A stretch of 29,744 nucleotides of DNA, from positions 1 through 29,744 of the IMG/VR virus record IMGVR_UViG_3300045282_000133; one strand, given 5' to 3'. The notes under the pieces are model-generated. The model ran no database searches. It was given only the letters and a program-made list of their open reading frames with translations, and had not been told where the DNA came from. Position numbers and translations under genes: made by a program. Below are positions 1 through 6,762 of this stretch, piece after piece; positions within the stretch are counted from its first letter, which is position 1; every line of letters begins with the position of its first letter. The stretch comes from a virus.

Positions 1-8
1 GTAGTTTT

Positions 9-347
9 TCAGCCGTAGTGCTCTGGCCAGTCCGCCAGCGGCACCGTCTGCCCGACCATCGCGTGCGTGCAGTCGCTCAGGAACTGGATAATGCCATCGG
101 TGACAAAGCTGTGGCAGCGGCGCTCTGTGTGCCATTCCTTGAATTCTTCTGCGGCGTTTGGCTTGGCATCCCAGGTCACCAGCACCGATGGTGTGAAAGT
201 TGGCAGTTCGACGTCGCCATTCCAAAACCAGCTACCAGGTCCAACAGTCTTGATCGTATGGGAGCAATTGCAGCCAGGGCAGAAAAACGACAGACCGCCC
301 TGGCCCTCATGAGCCCAATCCCGAAGTTTCTTAGAGAGCTGGCTCAT
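9..347 (-). CDS. DUF6527-like Cys/His-rich protein at the end of the lysis block
   Basis: A 112-residue protein with a pattern I associate with the DUF6527 family often seen in phages: an N-terminal CPGC cluster followed by a His (C23, C26, H30), a G-W-x-W-N-G core (about 37-44), an FTPS segment (51-54), then a CH pair (C78, H79), a FVTDG segment and DCTH (C93, H95). The spaced Cys and His residues suggest metal binding; no enzymatic function is established that I can name. The ATG overlaps the TGA stop of Rz (ATGA), so it is translationally coupled to the spanin genes and belongs to the same transcript. The stop lies at the window edge, and nothing can be said about what follows. The family assignment is from memory of the motif, so moderate confidence; that it is a real gene is nearly certain. 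Confidence 0.75.
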   Translation of the reverse strand: MSQLSKKLRDWAHEGQGGLSFFCPGCNCSHTIKTVGPGSWFWNGDVELPTFTPSVLVTWDAKPNAAEEFKEWHTERRCHSFVTDGIIQFLSDCTHAMVGQTVPLADWPEHYG

Positions 348-624
348 GGGGCGTTGCAGGTGGCGCGGGCTTCGTTGTATCGCTGCTGGAGGTCGTTGAA
401 ATCACGCACAAGTCCTGCACTGTCGGCAGCGATGCGGAAAATAGTTTGAGTAGTTCCTGGCAAGAGGTCGACTCGCGCTTCTCCCTCAGGTCCGGAGGCA
501 GCTCCGGCACCTGCGCCCGGGGCGGCACCAGGAAGCGAACTGCAGGTTGTTGCGGTACCGATGGACAGCCGCTCAATACGGGCAGCAGCAGCAGCATCGT
601 GAGCAGCGAGTTTCTTGTCAGCAT
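331..624 (-). CDS. Rz1: Rz1-like outer-membrane spanin lipoprotein, embedded in Rz
   Basis: A 97-residue protein read in a different frame inside the Rz gene. It starts with a hydrophobic signal (residues 4-17) ending in the lipobox LSGC with the lipidated Cys at position 20, then a Pro-rich stretch (PSVPQQP, VPP, VPELPP). This is the classic o-spanin layout: a lipoprotein held in the outer membrane that meets Rz in the periplasm and fuses the two membranes at the last step of lysis. The start is preceded by AGGAG seven bases upstream. The frame runs past the Rz stop by a few codons and overlaps the next gene. At 97 residues it is longer than lambda Rz1 (60), with an extra Ser/Thr-rich C-terminal part. 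Its presence indicates a Gram-negative host. Confidence 0.88.
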   Translation of the reverse strand: MLTRNSLLTMLLLLPVLSGCPSVPQQPAVRFLVPPRAQVPELPPDLREKRESTSCQELLKLFSASLPTVQDLCVISTTSSSDTTKPAPPATPHEPAL

Positions 625-901
625 TTTGTTTCTCCTTCAGTTTGTCTACGGACAGTGCGTCAAACTTGGCTTCGATCGCAGCCTTCTCGGCGTTAGCTTT
701 CGCAACGCCTTGGGCCATCAGGTTCTCGGCCGCGTCGGTAATTCCTTGCTCTCTCAGCTTCCATTCGCCGTTTGCCCGGTCATAGCCGCCCTTGTCCGCA
801 GTCTCCTGTAGGTTGTGCTTCCAGTGCTCGAAGCCGGCGTAGCCTCCGCCAAGCAGCACAGCAGCGATCAGGGCTTTTATTGCCCACAGTGGGATTGGCA
901 T
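344..901 (-). CDS. Rz: Rz-like inner-membrane spanin
   Basis: A 185-residue protein with one N-terminal signal-anchor helix (about residues 5-23, IKALIAAVLLGGGYAGF) followed by a charged alpha-helical periplasmic domain rich in Ala, Lys and Glu (about 30-115), an Ala/Gly/Pro-rich hinge and a second helix at the C-terminus. This is i-spanin architecture: inner membrane anchor plus periplasmic coiled coil that partners Rz1. The embedded Rz1 reading frame over its second half is strong supporting evidence. GGAG lies six bases upstream of the ATG. The start follows the holin-like stop by only a few bases, and the TGA overlaps the ATG of the DUF6527-like gene. Confidence 0.9.
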   Translation of the reverse strand: MPIPLWAIKALIAAVLLGGGYAGFEHWKHNLQETADKGGYDRANGEWKLREQGITDAAENLMAQGVAKANAEKAAIEAKFDALSVDKLKEKQNADKKLAAHDAAAAARIERLSIGTATTCSSLPGAAPGAGAGAASGPEGEARVDLLPGTTQTIFRIAADSAGLVRDFNDLQQRYNEARATCNAP

Positions 902-904
902 GAC

Positions 905-1273
905 TTACTCCTTCACAGGGTCCTGGGTGACAGTGGTCGACGTCATGCTGGTCACACTGGTCGAGGTGGGAATTTCTGCTTTGTTGAACACCACCTTGGC
1001 CACAAGTGGGATGACCCACATGCCGCCGTAGGTAGTGAAGTACCCCTCAGTCAGCTTGCCCTTAAGCTGGAGATCGATCACGATCCAGGTGGTCACGCCT
1101 AGAACAACCATGAATGCCAAAGCGATCTTGTCGACCTGACCATTCACCATGACCAAGTCCAGAGCGTTGAAGCTCACGTCGTGCCGGCGGTGCGCATGCC
1201 AGAATGAGATGATCACCATGACAAAGGCAAGGGCCAAAACAATCTGCATCACCAGGGGCAGGTCTATTCTCAC
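905..1273 (-). CDS. holin-like membrane protein
   Basis: A 122-residue membrane protein placed between endolysin and Rz, the usual holin position. I choose the GTG at 1273 because GGAGG lies four bases upstream and the GTG overlaps the TGA of the endolysin (GTGA), giving translational coupling; the first ATG (1249) has no ribosome site. Hydrophobic segments: about residues 7-25 (LVMQIVLALAFVMVIISFW), 53-71 (IALAFMVVLGVTTWIVIDL) and a shorter one near 84-98 (GMWVIPLVAKVVF), so two or three membrane passes. The C-terminal tail is Ser/Thr-rich and hydrophilic. A holin would form the lesions that release the endolysin to the periplasm. The assignment rests on position and topology; the two membrane proteins at 1896-2725 are rival candidates. 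Confidence 0.7.
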   Translation of the reverse strand: MRIDLPLVMQIVLALAFVMVIISFWHAHRRHDVSFNALDLVMVNGQVDKIALAFMVVLGVTTWIVIDLQLKGKLTEGYFTTYGGMWVIPLVAKVVFNKAEIPTSTSVTSMTSTTVTQDPVKE

Positions 1274-1887
1274 AGGACCTCCAGTGCAAGTTGGTACATC
1301 GCCAGTCTTTGCGGGTAGCCAATGGCATCGCCCACGGCCGCGGTCTTCTTTCCACGATTGACCATATCGCACACACCATCGAAATCTCCGGCAACCGCAT
1401 AAGCGCTGACCCGGTGCACCATCCAGAACCACCCGGCCGAGCGGCATGCACCGGTAGGTGTACGCAACCAGTCGCCAATCTGCGCGACAGGGATACCAAA
1501 ATACTCCGCGCAGGCGGCTTGGTTGTCGTGGAAAGTTAGCTGGATGGCGCCGGCGCCACGGAAGCGCCAGCCATCGCCGCTGGCCTCATCGCCATTACCA
1601 CCTCGGCTGGCATACACGCGGTTGGCGATGCGCTCAGGCTGGCGGGCGTAAGCCAGGGCCAGTTCGGCATTGAAGCGGGCAGGCCAGGTCGCCTGAAGGC
1701 CTGCCGCACCGTAATTGAGGTTCTCGCTAAACACCGTCAGCTGGGCAGACTCGTGGCCCAGAGTGGCGAGGAACGCCGCCTGGTCCTGCTTGGCGTCGAT
1801 GACGAACTCGGCCATCGCGCTATTCAGTAGGTCGAGAAATTGCCCCGGCGCGCGGGGCATTATTTTCTGGAACTGTTCTGCATTCAT
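1270..1887 (-). CDS. endolysin, glycoside hydrolase family 19 (chitinase-like)
   Basis: A 205-residue soluble murein hydrolase. The GH19 signature is clear: a GHES motif with catalytic Glu46, the second acidic site at Glu55 followed by NLNY, then ANRVYA, a GNGDEASGDGWRFRG stretch (about 97-111) and AIQLT. These are the hallmarks of phage GH19 lysozymes that cleave the beta-1,4 bond between N-acetylmuramic acid and N-acetylglucosamine. There is no signal peptide or membrane segment, so it should wait in the cytoplasm for a holin. AGGAG lies five bases upstream of the ATG. Length is typical for a single-domain GH19 endolysin with no separate cell-wall binding domain. Confidence 0.93.
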   Translation of the reverse strand: MNAEQFQKIMPRAPGQFLDLLNSAMAEFVIDAKQDQAAFLATLGHESAQLTVFSENLNYGAAGLQATWPARFNAELALAYARQPERIANRVYASRGGNGDEASGDGWRFRGAGAIQLTFHDNQAACAEYFGIPVAQIGDWLRTPTGACRSAGWFWMVHRVSAYAVAGDFDGVCDMVNRGKKTAAVGDAIGYPQRLAMYQLALEVL

Positions 1888-1895
1888 GCAGTCTC

Positions 1896-2315
1896 CTACG
1901 AGCTTTGGTGACGCCGTTCATTGCTGAGCACCATGTCCAGCCTCGCCATAATAGCATTGTTTGCTGCCATTGCTTCTTTCCGCATCTCATTTAAGTTGGC
2001 GGATATCTTGTCCATCTCTTCCTTGAGCCAATCGATCTCTCGGTCTTGCTTCATAGCCAACTCCCTTAGTCTCTCCTGGTAGTCGGAGTGGTGTTTGGCT
2101 ATTGTCCCATTAAAGTGGTCGCGGGCCTCTTTCAGTGCGTCCGACGAAGCTTTTTTAGCAAGTTCATCCGTGACCCTGATGGCGTCCGCCTGGTTCTTCA
2201 GCAGCTCCGTCTGGTGCTTGTTATACATCAGGAGCAGCAGCACGCCGATGACGCTGATGGCAGTGGTGAGAGCGTAAATCACGATCGCAGGCACTTCTTG
2301 GGTTACTGTCGGCAT
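1896..2315 (-). CDS. membrane-anchored coiled-coil protein in the lysis block
   Basis: A 139-residue protein with a single N-terminal hydrophobic helix (about residues 10-31, IVIYALTTAISVIGVLLLLMY) followed by more than 90 residues of charged heptad-like helix rich in Lys, Glu, Asp and Ala with no Pro. That means a bitopic membrane protein with a long coiled coil. Its start overlaps the end of the four-helix membrane protein upstream, and it ends just before the endolysin, so it is part of the lysis transcript. It has a weak ribosome site, which suggests coupled translation. It could be an antiholin, a pinholin-type partner or a membrane scaffold; I do not recognise the family. It is not the i-spanin, since Rz/Rz1 are present downstream. 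Confidence 0.72.
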   Translation of the reverse strand: MPTVTQEVPAIVIYALTTAISVIGVLLLLMYNKHQTELLKNQADAIRVTDELAKKASSDALKEARDHFNGTIAKHHSDYQERLRELAMKQDREIDWLKEEMDKISANLNEMRKEAMAANNAIMARLDMVLSNERRHQSS

Positions 2316-2725
2316 GATGTACTTTCTTGGGTAGGGTGGATTTTTGACCAGACGCTATCGGATAGAAGGAGGCAGGTGATCAGCTCGGCAGTTTCCAGGA
2401 TAGGGATGATGATACGGTAAGGGCCGACCCCGCTCTGTGGGCCAACAAACACACCGACAAGGTGCATCAAGGTCAGGAGCCCAGACCACAAGAGAATTGC
2501 GCTGGACGCGCGAGCACGCAGCAGGGATGCCGCTGCGGCAACTGCGAGCTCCACCAGAACGCATTTCATGTACCAGAGGGCTGGTGTGGCTTCATATGGA
2601 ACAGGCACAAAAATGCCGGCACCGACTGCAGCAGTCAATACCAGCATACGAAGATTCTTCCGGTTCAACCACAAGGCTGAACACAGCAGTACCGCGTAAG
2701 CGGTGCTCAGCCAGGCGTAGAACAT
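2303..2725 (-). CDS. polytopic membrane protein, candidate lysis accessory
   Basis: A 140-residue hydrophobic protein with about four membrane segments: residues 3-20, 27-44, 53-68 and 73-92, with a further amphipathic hydrophobic stretch near 105-122. Its ATG overlaps the TAA of a 27-residue peptide (TAATG), and its end overlaps the coiled-coil membrane protein, so it is the second gene in the lysis transcript. The function is unknown to me. It is larger and has more passes than most holins, so a holin role is possible but less likely than for the protein at 905-1273. Confidence 0.7.
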   Translation of the reverse strand: MFYAWLSTAYAVLLCSALWLNRKNLRMLVLTAAVGAGIFVPVPYEATPALWYMKCVLVELAVAAAASLLRARASSAILLWSGLLTLMHLVGVFVGPQSGVGPYRIIIPILETAELITCLLLSDSVWSKIHPTQESTSCRQ

Positions 2726-2808
2726 TACTTCTTGCCCTTCTTCGCGGGCACGTTCGCCTTCGGTTTTGGAGGCTCATTGCCGTTGCCGGCGGTCAGGAAT
2801 TCACACAT
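2725..2808 (-). CDS. 27-residue Lys-rich leader peptide of the lysis block
   Basis: A very short gene starting MCEFLTAGNG and ending in a basic stretch (KPKANVPAKKGKK). The support is threefold: GGAG six bases upstream of the ATG, a promoter about 40 bases upstream, and a TAA that overlaps the next ATG (TAATG). It is the first cistron of the lysis transcript. No domain can be expected at this length. It may act mainly to set the translation of the membrane protein that follows, or be a small basic protein binding membrane or nucleic acid; this is inference. Confidence 0.62.
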   Translation of the reverse strand: MCEFLTAGNGNEPPKPKANVPAKKGKK

Positions 2809-2844
2809 AGATTTCTCCGGAAAAGTTAAATTAACTACACCGGG

Positions 2845-2873
2845 ATTCTACTGGGAATTAACTTTCCATGCAA
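2845..2873 (-). promoter_or_regulatory. putative sigma70 promoter for the lysis block
   Basis: Read on the minus strand: TTGCAT, 17 bp, TAGAAT. The -10 box has five of six consensus bases and the -35 three of six. It lies just downstream of the fibre-gene terminator and about 40 bases before the 27-residue gene, so lysis can be transcribed independently of the tail genes. Confidence 0.5.
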
Positions 2874-2893
2874 ACAATACCCGCCGAAGCGGG
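2871..2893 (-). terminator. Rho-independent terminator after the fibre-assembly gene
   Basis: On the minus strand a five-pair GC stem (CCCGC/GCGGG) closed by a stable TTCG tetraloop, followed by TATTGTTTGC. It lies a few bases beyond the stop at 2900. The stem is short and the T-run broken, so termination may be partial. Confidence 0.55.
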
Positions 2894-2899
2894 CGATAT

Positions 2900-3436
2900 T
2901 CATACAGGTCGGACGGGGTCGGGCGGTATAAGCGACAAGGCCGCGTCTACGCTTGCCGGCGGCTGCATTGATCCGGCCTCGATTGCGGCAGCCACAGACT
3001 CGACATACTGCCACACCGCGCTGCGCCAGGCCCGGAGGGCTTCCCCCTCCGCCGCAAATTTGGCACAGGGATCACCGATGTAAGTGCAGGCGCTGACGAT
3101 ATTGTCATACCCCCAGCTGCGGGCGTAATTGTCCAGGTGGGCCTGGATAGCTGCGCCTTGCTCCAGTTTTTGGGCGCTTACATTTTGGGCGATAGTCGTA
3201 GAGTCGAGCGACACGATCTGCCACTGCTGCGTCCAGGTACCGTCAACTCTTATCGGCGGGAGTGGCAGGGAGGCTTGGGTCAGAGGGTTAAACGGCGGGG
3301 GGCCGACATCAACCCCGGATTCGATACCACAAAGAAGACGAGCGGCCTCGTCTACAAACCAGCCAGCTGGATACTGATTCTCTCCTACCACCTGGGGAAG
3401 GTTGATATCGAAAATTTTGCCTTCGAAAATAAACAT
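2900..3436 (-). CDS. tail fibre / fibre-assembly-like protein
   Basis: A 178-residue protein. I choose the second ATG (3436) because GAGG sits seven bases upstream, whereas the ATG at 3442 has GAGG only one base away. The N-terminal half (about 1-75) is a short beta-rich segment starting MFIFEGKIFDINLP. The C-terminal half has the pattern HLDNYARSWGYDNIVSACTY, then a PCAKFAAEGEAL and AWRSAVWQYV segment; this helical domain recurs at the C-terminus of phage tail fibre and fibre-assembly proteins. As the last gene of the tail set it may be a fibre chaperone or a small fibre subunit. It ends in a Pro-rich tail. Confidence 0.65.
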   Translation of the reverse strand: MFIFEGKIFDINLPQVVGENQYPAGWFVDEAARLLCGIESGVDVGPPPFNPLTQASLPLPPIRVDGTWTQQWQIVSLDSTTIAQNVSAQKLEQGAAIQAHLDNYARSWGYDNIVSACTYIGDPCAKFAAEGEALRAWRSAVWQYVESVAAAIEAGSMQPPASVDAALSLIPPDPVRPV

Positions 3437-3445
3437 GGTCATACC

Positions 3446-4498
3446 TCAGAAAAATGACGCAAAATTAGAATTGCCCGGGATGAACGTAATTCCAGTATTG
3501 CCGCTTACGTCTGTGGAGTTGCGTGCGTACCATGTGCTCGATGGCAAGGCATGAATGTCTTGGATTGTGCAGCGGTCCACGTAGATCGTTCCACCACCTG
3601 ACTTTGTAATTTGCGCGTTATTGCCAGCGGAGTCCGACGAAAGAGTAATCTGACCGCCCGTGCCATCGGCAGTTACTGAGGCCACAACACTGGCAGTTCC
3701 GTTTTGGAATTGCTGCACACGCCCAGCGTCGATTTTGAAATTACTAAAAGTGGCGCCACCGCCGATAATGCACGCGCCCGATCCGGTCGTAGCGTTCCAG
3801 AAGTTGGCGTACGTCTTTCCTTGTCCATTAAATGTTTTTGATCCTGATCCGGATCCTGTAAATTTAATTGTTGACGTGCCGGGTACGATCACTGTTCCTG
3901 CCGCAATTGCCCAGGGCGTACCACTCACTGCTGTAATGGTCCAGGTGCCAGAGCCCATGGTTAGTGTAGGAGAATTTATGGTGCTCAAATTATCAATGGT
4001 GGCATTGAAGTTATTTGCGTTAAACGATCCAGCGCCACCAAGAAAATTAATCAGCAGTTGCCCAGATACACTTAAGTTATTGGATAGAACCACGGCTACT
4101 GCGCTGCTGCCATCCGTGTTAGAAAACGAAGTAAATGTTGAGTTCCCGCCATTCACTGTCGATGTGCCTGTGCTAGTGTACTGGATATTGCAGGTCGCAT
4201 TGCTTCCTGTGAAATCTATATTGCCAGCGGTAATCTGCAAGGGAATCGTAGTATTGTTGAAGGTTAGGGCTGCGGCACCGTTAGTCGTAATGGACTTGCA
4301 AGGAATAAACCCTACAGCAAGGCCATCCGTAAATGCGATATTTCTCGCTGTACCCGAATTAGAGTCAAACACGACATCAGTGCTAGAATTGGGTGACACC
4401 CCATTGGAGGCGCCGCCGGATGTGTTTGACCACCCACTGCCTGACGAGCCGGTATTATTCCAGGTGGTGAGCGCCGAACGCGCAAACATCGTTGCCAT
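3446..4498 (-). CDS. beta-rich repetitive tail fibre / adhesin-like protein
   Basis: A 350-residue protein dominated by Gly, Ser, Thr and Asn, with short repeating beta-strand-like blocks (alternating polar/hydrophobic) and almost no charged residues. There are few Lys, Glu or Arg across residues 1-240. This composition resembles beta-helical or beta-solenoid adhesins and tail spikes. It starts MATMFARSALTTWNNTGSSG, with GAGG five bases upstream of the ATG. The DNA is visibly more AT-rich than its neighbours, which suggests a recently acquired host-recognition module. The probable role is receptor binding at the tail tip, inferred from position and composition; I recognise no catalytic motif. 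Confidence 0.65.
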   Translation of the reverse strand: MATMFARSALTTWNNTGSSGSGWSNTSGGASNGVSPNSSTDVVFDSNSGTARNIAFTDGLAVGFIPCKSITTNGAAALTFNNTTIPLQITAGNIDFTGSNATCNIQYTSTGTSTVNGGNSTFTSFSNTDGSSAVAVVLSNNLSVSGQLLINFLGGAGSFNANNFNATIDNLSTINSPTLTMGSGTWTITAVSGTPWAIAAGTVIVPGTSTIKFTGSGSGSKTFNGQGKTYANFWNATTGSGACIIGGGATFSNFKIDAGRVQQFQNGTASVVASVTADGTGGQITLSSDSAGNNAQITKSGGGTIYVDRCTIQDIHALPSSTWYARNSTDVSGNTGITFIPGNSNFASFF

Positions 4499-4507
4499 AG
4501 CAGCCTC

Positions 4508-5371
4508 TTAGAAATTGTTCAGCACAGCGATAAGGTCCCATTTCGAATCCACGCCGTTGTAGATAAACCCCACGTACAGAGTTTTGCTGGCCACTGTCGT
4601 AGTTGGCAGAGCGAGATCGGTGGATGCCCGGTAAATAGCGTTCCAGGCCAGCGCACGCGGTGTCGCATTGTCTTTGATCCGGTACATCAGGCTCTGCCCG
4701 TCTGAGGGGGAGCCTGTCGGCGCCGCGAAGGTGGGCGCCGCCGCCAGCGCAGTGATCGTGAACATATCGTCCGTCGCCGCATTCGGCGTCGGTGTCGCGC
4801 TCGATGTGATCGTGCTGACTCGACGCACAAGTGTTCCGGCCGTTCCGATATCGCCTGTGCGCGTGAACAGCAGGATCAGCGGGTCGTTATTCGAGAAAGG
4901 ATTTGATGAGCTGGCGGCCACTTCCACCACAGTGATATTGCGGTAACCAGAAGGGGAGGCCACCGCCGTGATGTTGAAGCAGATCCACTTTGTGCTGTCG
5001 GCCAGCTTCACCAGGCGGATCTGCCCCTTCACGGCGGACGTGGACTGCGTGAAGGTATCGAGCACGCCAGTGTAGGTAGTCGTGTCCGACCCAAGCAGAT
5101 CTGCGCGGATCGTGACAGCAGAGCTTTGTGTGGCGTTGTCCAGCCGCAGGAAGCCGTTCCCCGGGTCCGCGTCAGTGGTCGTCGTACTGAAGGTATAGGG
5201 AATAGCCATGGCCGTGCCGGCGGAGATAGATGCCAAGGCAGCTTGGAAAGCGATCAGCTCAGTATTATTCGTAGGAAGCCACGCGACAAGCAGTGCCATC
5301 GCAGCGTCGAAGTCCGTCTGGTTCATCGTCCGTACGGGCAGCGGTGATGGTGGTGGTGTCAGCGTGGTCAT
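4508..5371 (-). CDS. tail tip / fibre structural protein
   Basis: A 287-residue protein. The N-terminal part (about 1-60) is Pro- and Ala-rich and helical. The middle (60-190) is beta-rich. The C-terminal 80 residues carry a pattern I recognise from many phage tail proteins: AAPTFAAPTGSPSDGQSLMYRIKDN, then LAWNAIYRASTDLALPTTT and a final YVGFIYNGVDSKWDLIAVLNNF-like strand pair. A strong AGGAGGAG ribosome site precedes the ATG, which overlaps the TAA of the upstream gene (TAATG). It is likely a receptor-proximal fibre or tip subunit. Confidence 0.72.
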   Translation of the reverse strand: MTTLTPPPSPLPVRTMNQTDFDAAMALLVAWLPTNNTELIAFQAALASISAGTAMAIPYTFSTTTTDADPGNGFLRLDNATQSSAVTIRADLLGSDTTTYTGVLDTFTQSTSAVKGQIRLVKLADSTKWICFNITAVASPSGYRNITVVEVAASSSNPFSNNDPLILLFTRTGDIGTAGTLVRRVSTITSSATPTPNAATDDMFTITALAAAPTFAAPTGSPSDGQSLMYRIKDNATPRALAWNAIYRASTDLALPTTTVASKTLYVGFIYNGVDSKWDLIAVLNNF

Positions 5372-6762
5372 TAAACTCCTCCTTCGATTTGTAGCGACAT
5401 CTTACTCTCGGTCGGGTAAGAAATAATATTTTTAAAGCTGGAGAAGCGGCCGTAAATCATGGTCGACTCGTAGTCAGGGTGCCCGACCCACACCACATTC
5501 TTTTGCCGGTAGGCTGCGAGAATATTCTGCAGCGTGTCGATCACATCGTTCTTCAGGGTGACGTCGACATTCATCCGTTTCGAGTAACCGCGCTCAGTCG
5601 TGTTATTGGTGCCGTCCGCGTTAAACAACACAGTCGAATAATCCTTGATATCTGTCCCAAGCCCGTACTGGGATAGTCCGCCGTCCACCACCCGGCCGAT
5701 AGCGCACATTCCACACTTGGCCACGCCGCCGGTCTTCGTGATGGTCAGGACAAGCGTCGCATTGGCGTAAGGCGGCAGAGTCAGCGACGCCACCGCGGTC
5801 TTATGCGCGATCATGCCAAAGCTCCAGGTGAAAAAGCTGCTACCTGAAGTAGAGAGCACCAGGCTTTTCGTCTCGCTGTACACAAGGCCTTCAGTCAAGT
5901 CAGTCACCGTCCAGCTCACGCTATCCGCGTCAAGGCCTCCCAGGAATACGCCGAGGACCAGGTCGACAGGGGTGAATGTGACAACGATCGAATCCGCATT
6001 TTCCGTCTGTGTGCTGTTTGTGCTGTCGAACATCTTCCAGCGGTTGGTCGGGCCGTCATCAAGCCACTGCGCCGTGTTGATTGCCGGCTGCTTGCTGAAG
6101 TTGGCGATTGCTGTGGCTGTCGCCGTGTGCACGCCGGACTGCGATCCCGTGGTGACGATTGCAGTGCCTCCAGACGTGGCGGCCACATTGAACGTATTTG
6201 TCGCTGGCGACTTCACATAGTAAGTTGTGCCTGCCACAAGGCCTGTAGGTAGTGCGCCTGTGGTCGTGAACGAAATGGGATCGCCATCGGCTTTGCCGTG
6301 GGCCGTCCAGGTTACCACACAGGGCGAAGCAATCGTCATTGTCACGACCGCCCGGCTGCCAACCAGCGACTCGTAGACCTCGTGCACGCGCGCGGTGGCA
6401 GTGTGTGTGCCGGACTGCGATCCGGAAGTGTTGATCGCGCCACCGTTCGCTTTCAAAGCGAGCTTGAAAGTATCAACCGTGAGCGCGATCAGGTAGTATT
6501 CTTTGCCAGCAGTAAGCCCGAGAGGCAGAGCGCCGGAAGTCGTGAAGACGATCGGCGTGTTGGCAGCACGGCCGTGGGCCACCCAGGTAACCACGCAGGG
6601 TGTGGCCGCGGATATCGTGACCACGGAGGAAGCAGAGGTCTCCATGACCCGGTCACCCACGGCGTAGACCGCGGTACTCGACCAAGCCGAAGCATCCGTC
6701 TCCGCCACGCTGCTGGCGTTGAGCACGGTATTCTTGATAACCAGAGGGTCAATAATATCCAT
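5371..6762 (-). CDS. distal tail protein with two tandem inserted beta modules
   Basis: A 463-residue protein directly after the tape measure, the position of distal tail/tip proteins. A backbone can be followed (STAVYAVGDRVM near 29-40, HEVYESL near 127-133, GPTNRWKMFDSTNSTQT near 232-250), interrupted by two copies of a beta module of about 78 residues at 47-124 and 139-216. Each copy contains PCVVTW-x-AHG, FTT-x-GALP-x-GL and GSQSG-x-HTATA, with a spacing of exactly 92 residues. The C-terminal third resembles a structural tail domain. The ATG overlaps the TAA of the tape measure gene (TAATG) with no strong ribosome site, so translation is probably coupled. Specific lambda homology is not visible. 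Confidence 0.7.
   Translation of the reverse strand: MDIIDPLVIKNTVLNASSVAETDASAWSSTAVYAVGDRVMETSASSVVTISAATPCVVTWVAHGRAANTPIVFTTSGALPLGLTAGKEYYLIALTVDTFKLALKANGGAINTSGSQSGTHTATARVHEVYESLVGSRAVVTMTIASPCVVTWTAHGKADGDPISFTTTGALPTGLVAGTTYYVKSPATNTFNVAATSGGTAIVTTGSQSGVHTATATAIANFSKQPAINTAQWLDDGPTNRWKMFDSTNSTQTENADSIVVTFTPVDLVLGVFLGGLDADSVSWTVTDLTEGLVYSETKSLVLSTSGSSFFTWSFGMIAHKTAVASLTLPPYANATLVLTITKTGGVAKCGMCAIGRVVDGGLSQYGLGTDIKDYSTVLFNADGTNNTTERGYSKRMNVDVTLKNDVIDTLQNILAAYRQKNVVWVGHPDYESTMIYGRFSSFKNIISYPTESKMSLQIEGGV
6115..6348 (-). repeat. second copy of a 78-codon tail module repeat
   Basis: Encodes residues 139-216 of the distal tail protein. The protein motif order matches the copy at 6391-6624 with an offset of 276 bases. 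The DNA identity is strongest over the GSQSG-x-HTATA end, where both copies share GCCGGACTGCGATCC on the plus strand. Confidence 0.8.
6391..6624 (-). repeat. first copy of a 78-codon tail module repeat
   Basis: Encodes residues 47-124 of the distal tail protein; partner of 6115-6348. The two copies are diverged at DNA level but keep the same motif order, so the duplication is not brand new or was made by shuffling related modules. Confidence 0.8.

Noticed and set aside
3660-4511. A 283-codon plus-strand frame antisense to the adhesin-like gene
   Set aside because: Pro/Val/Leu-rich complement of Gly/Thr/Asn codons; no ribosome site; the opposite frame has good coupling to its neighbours.
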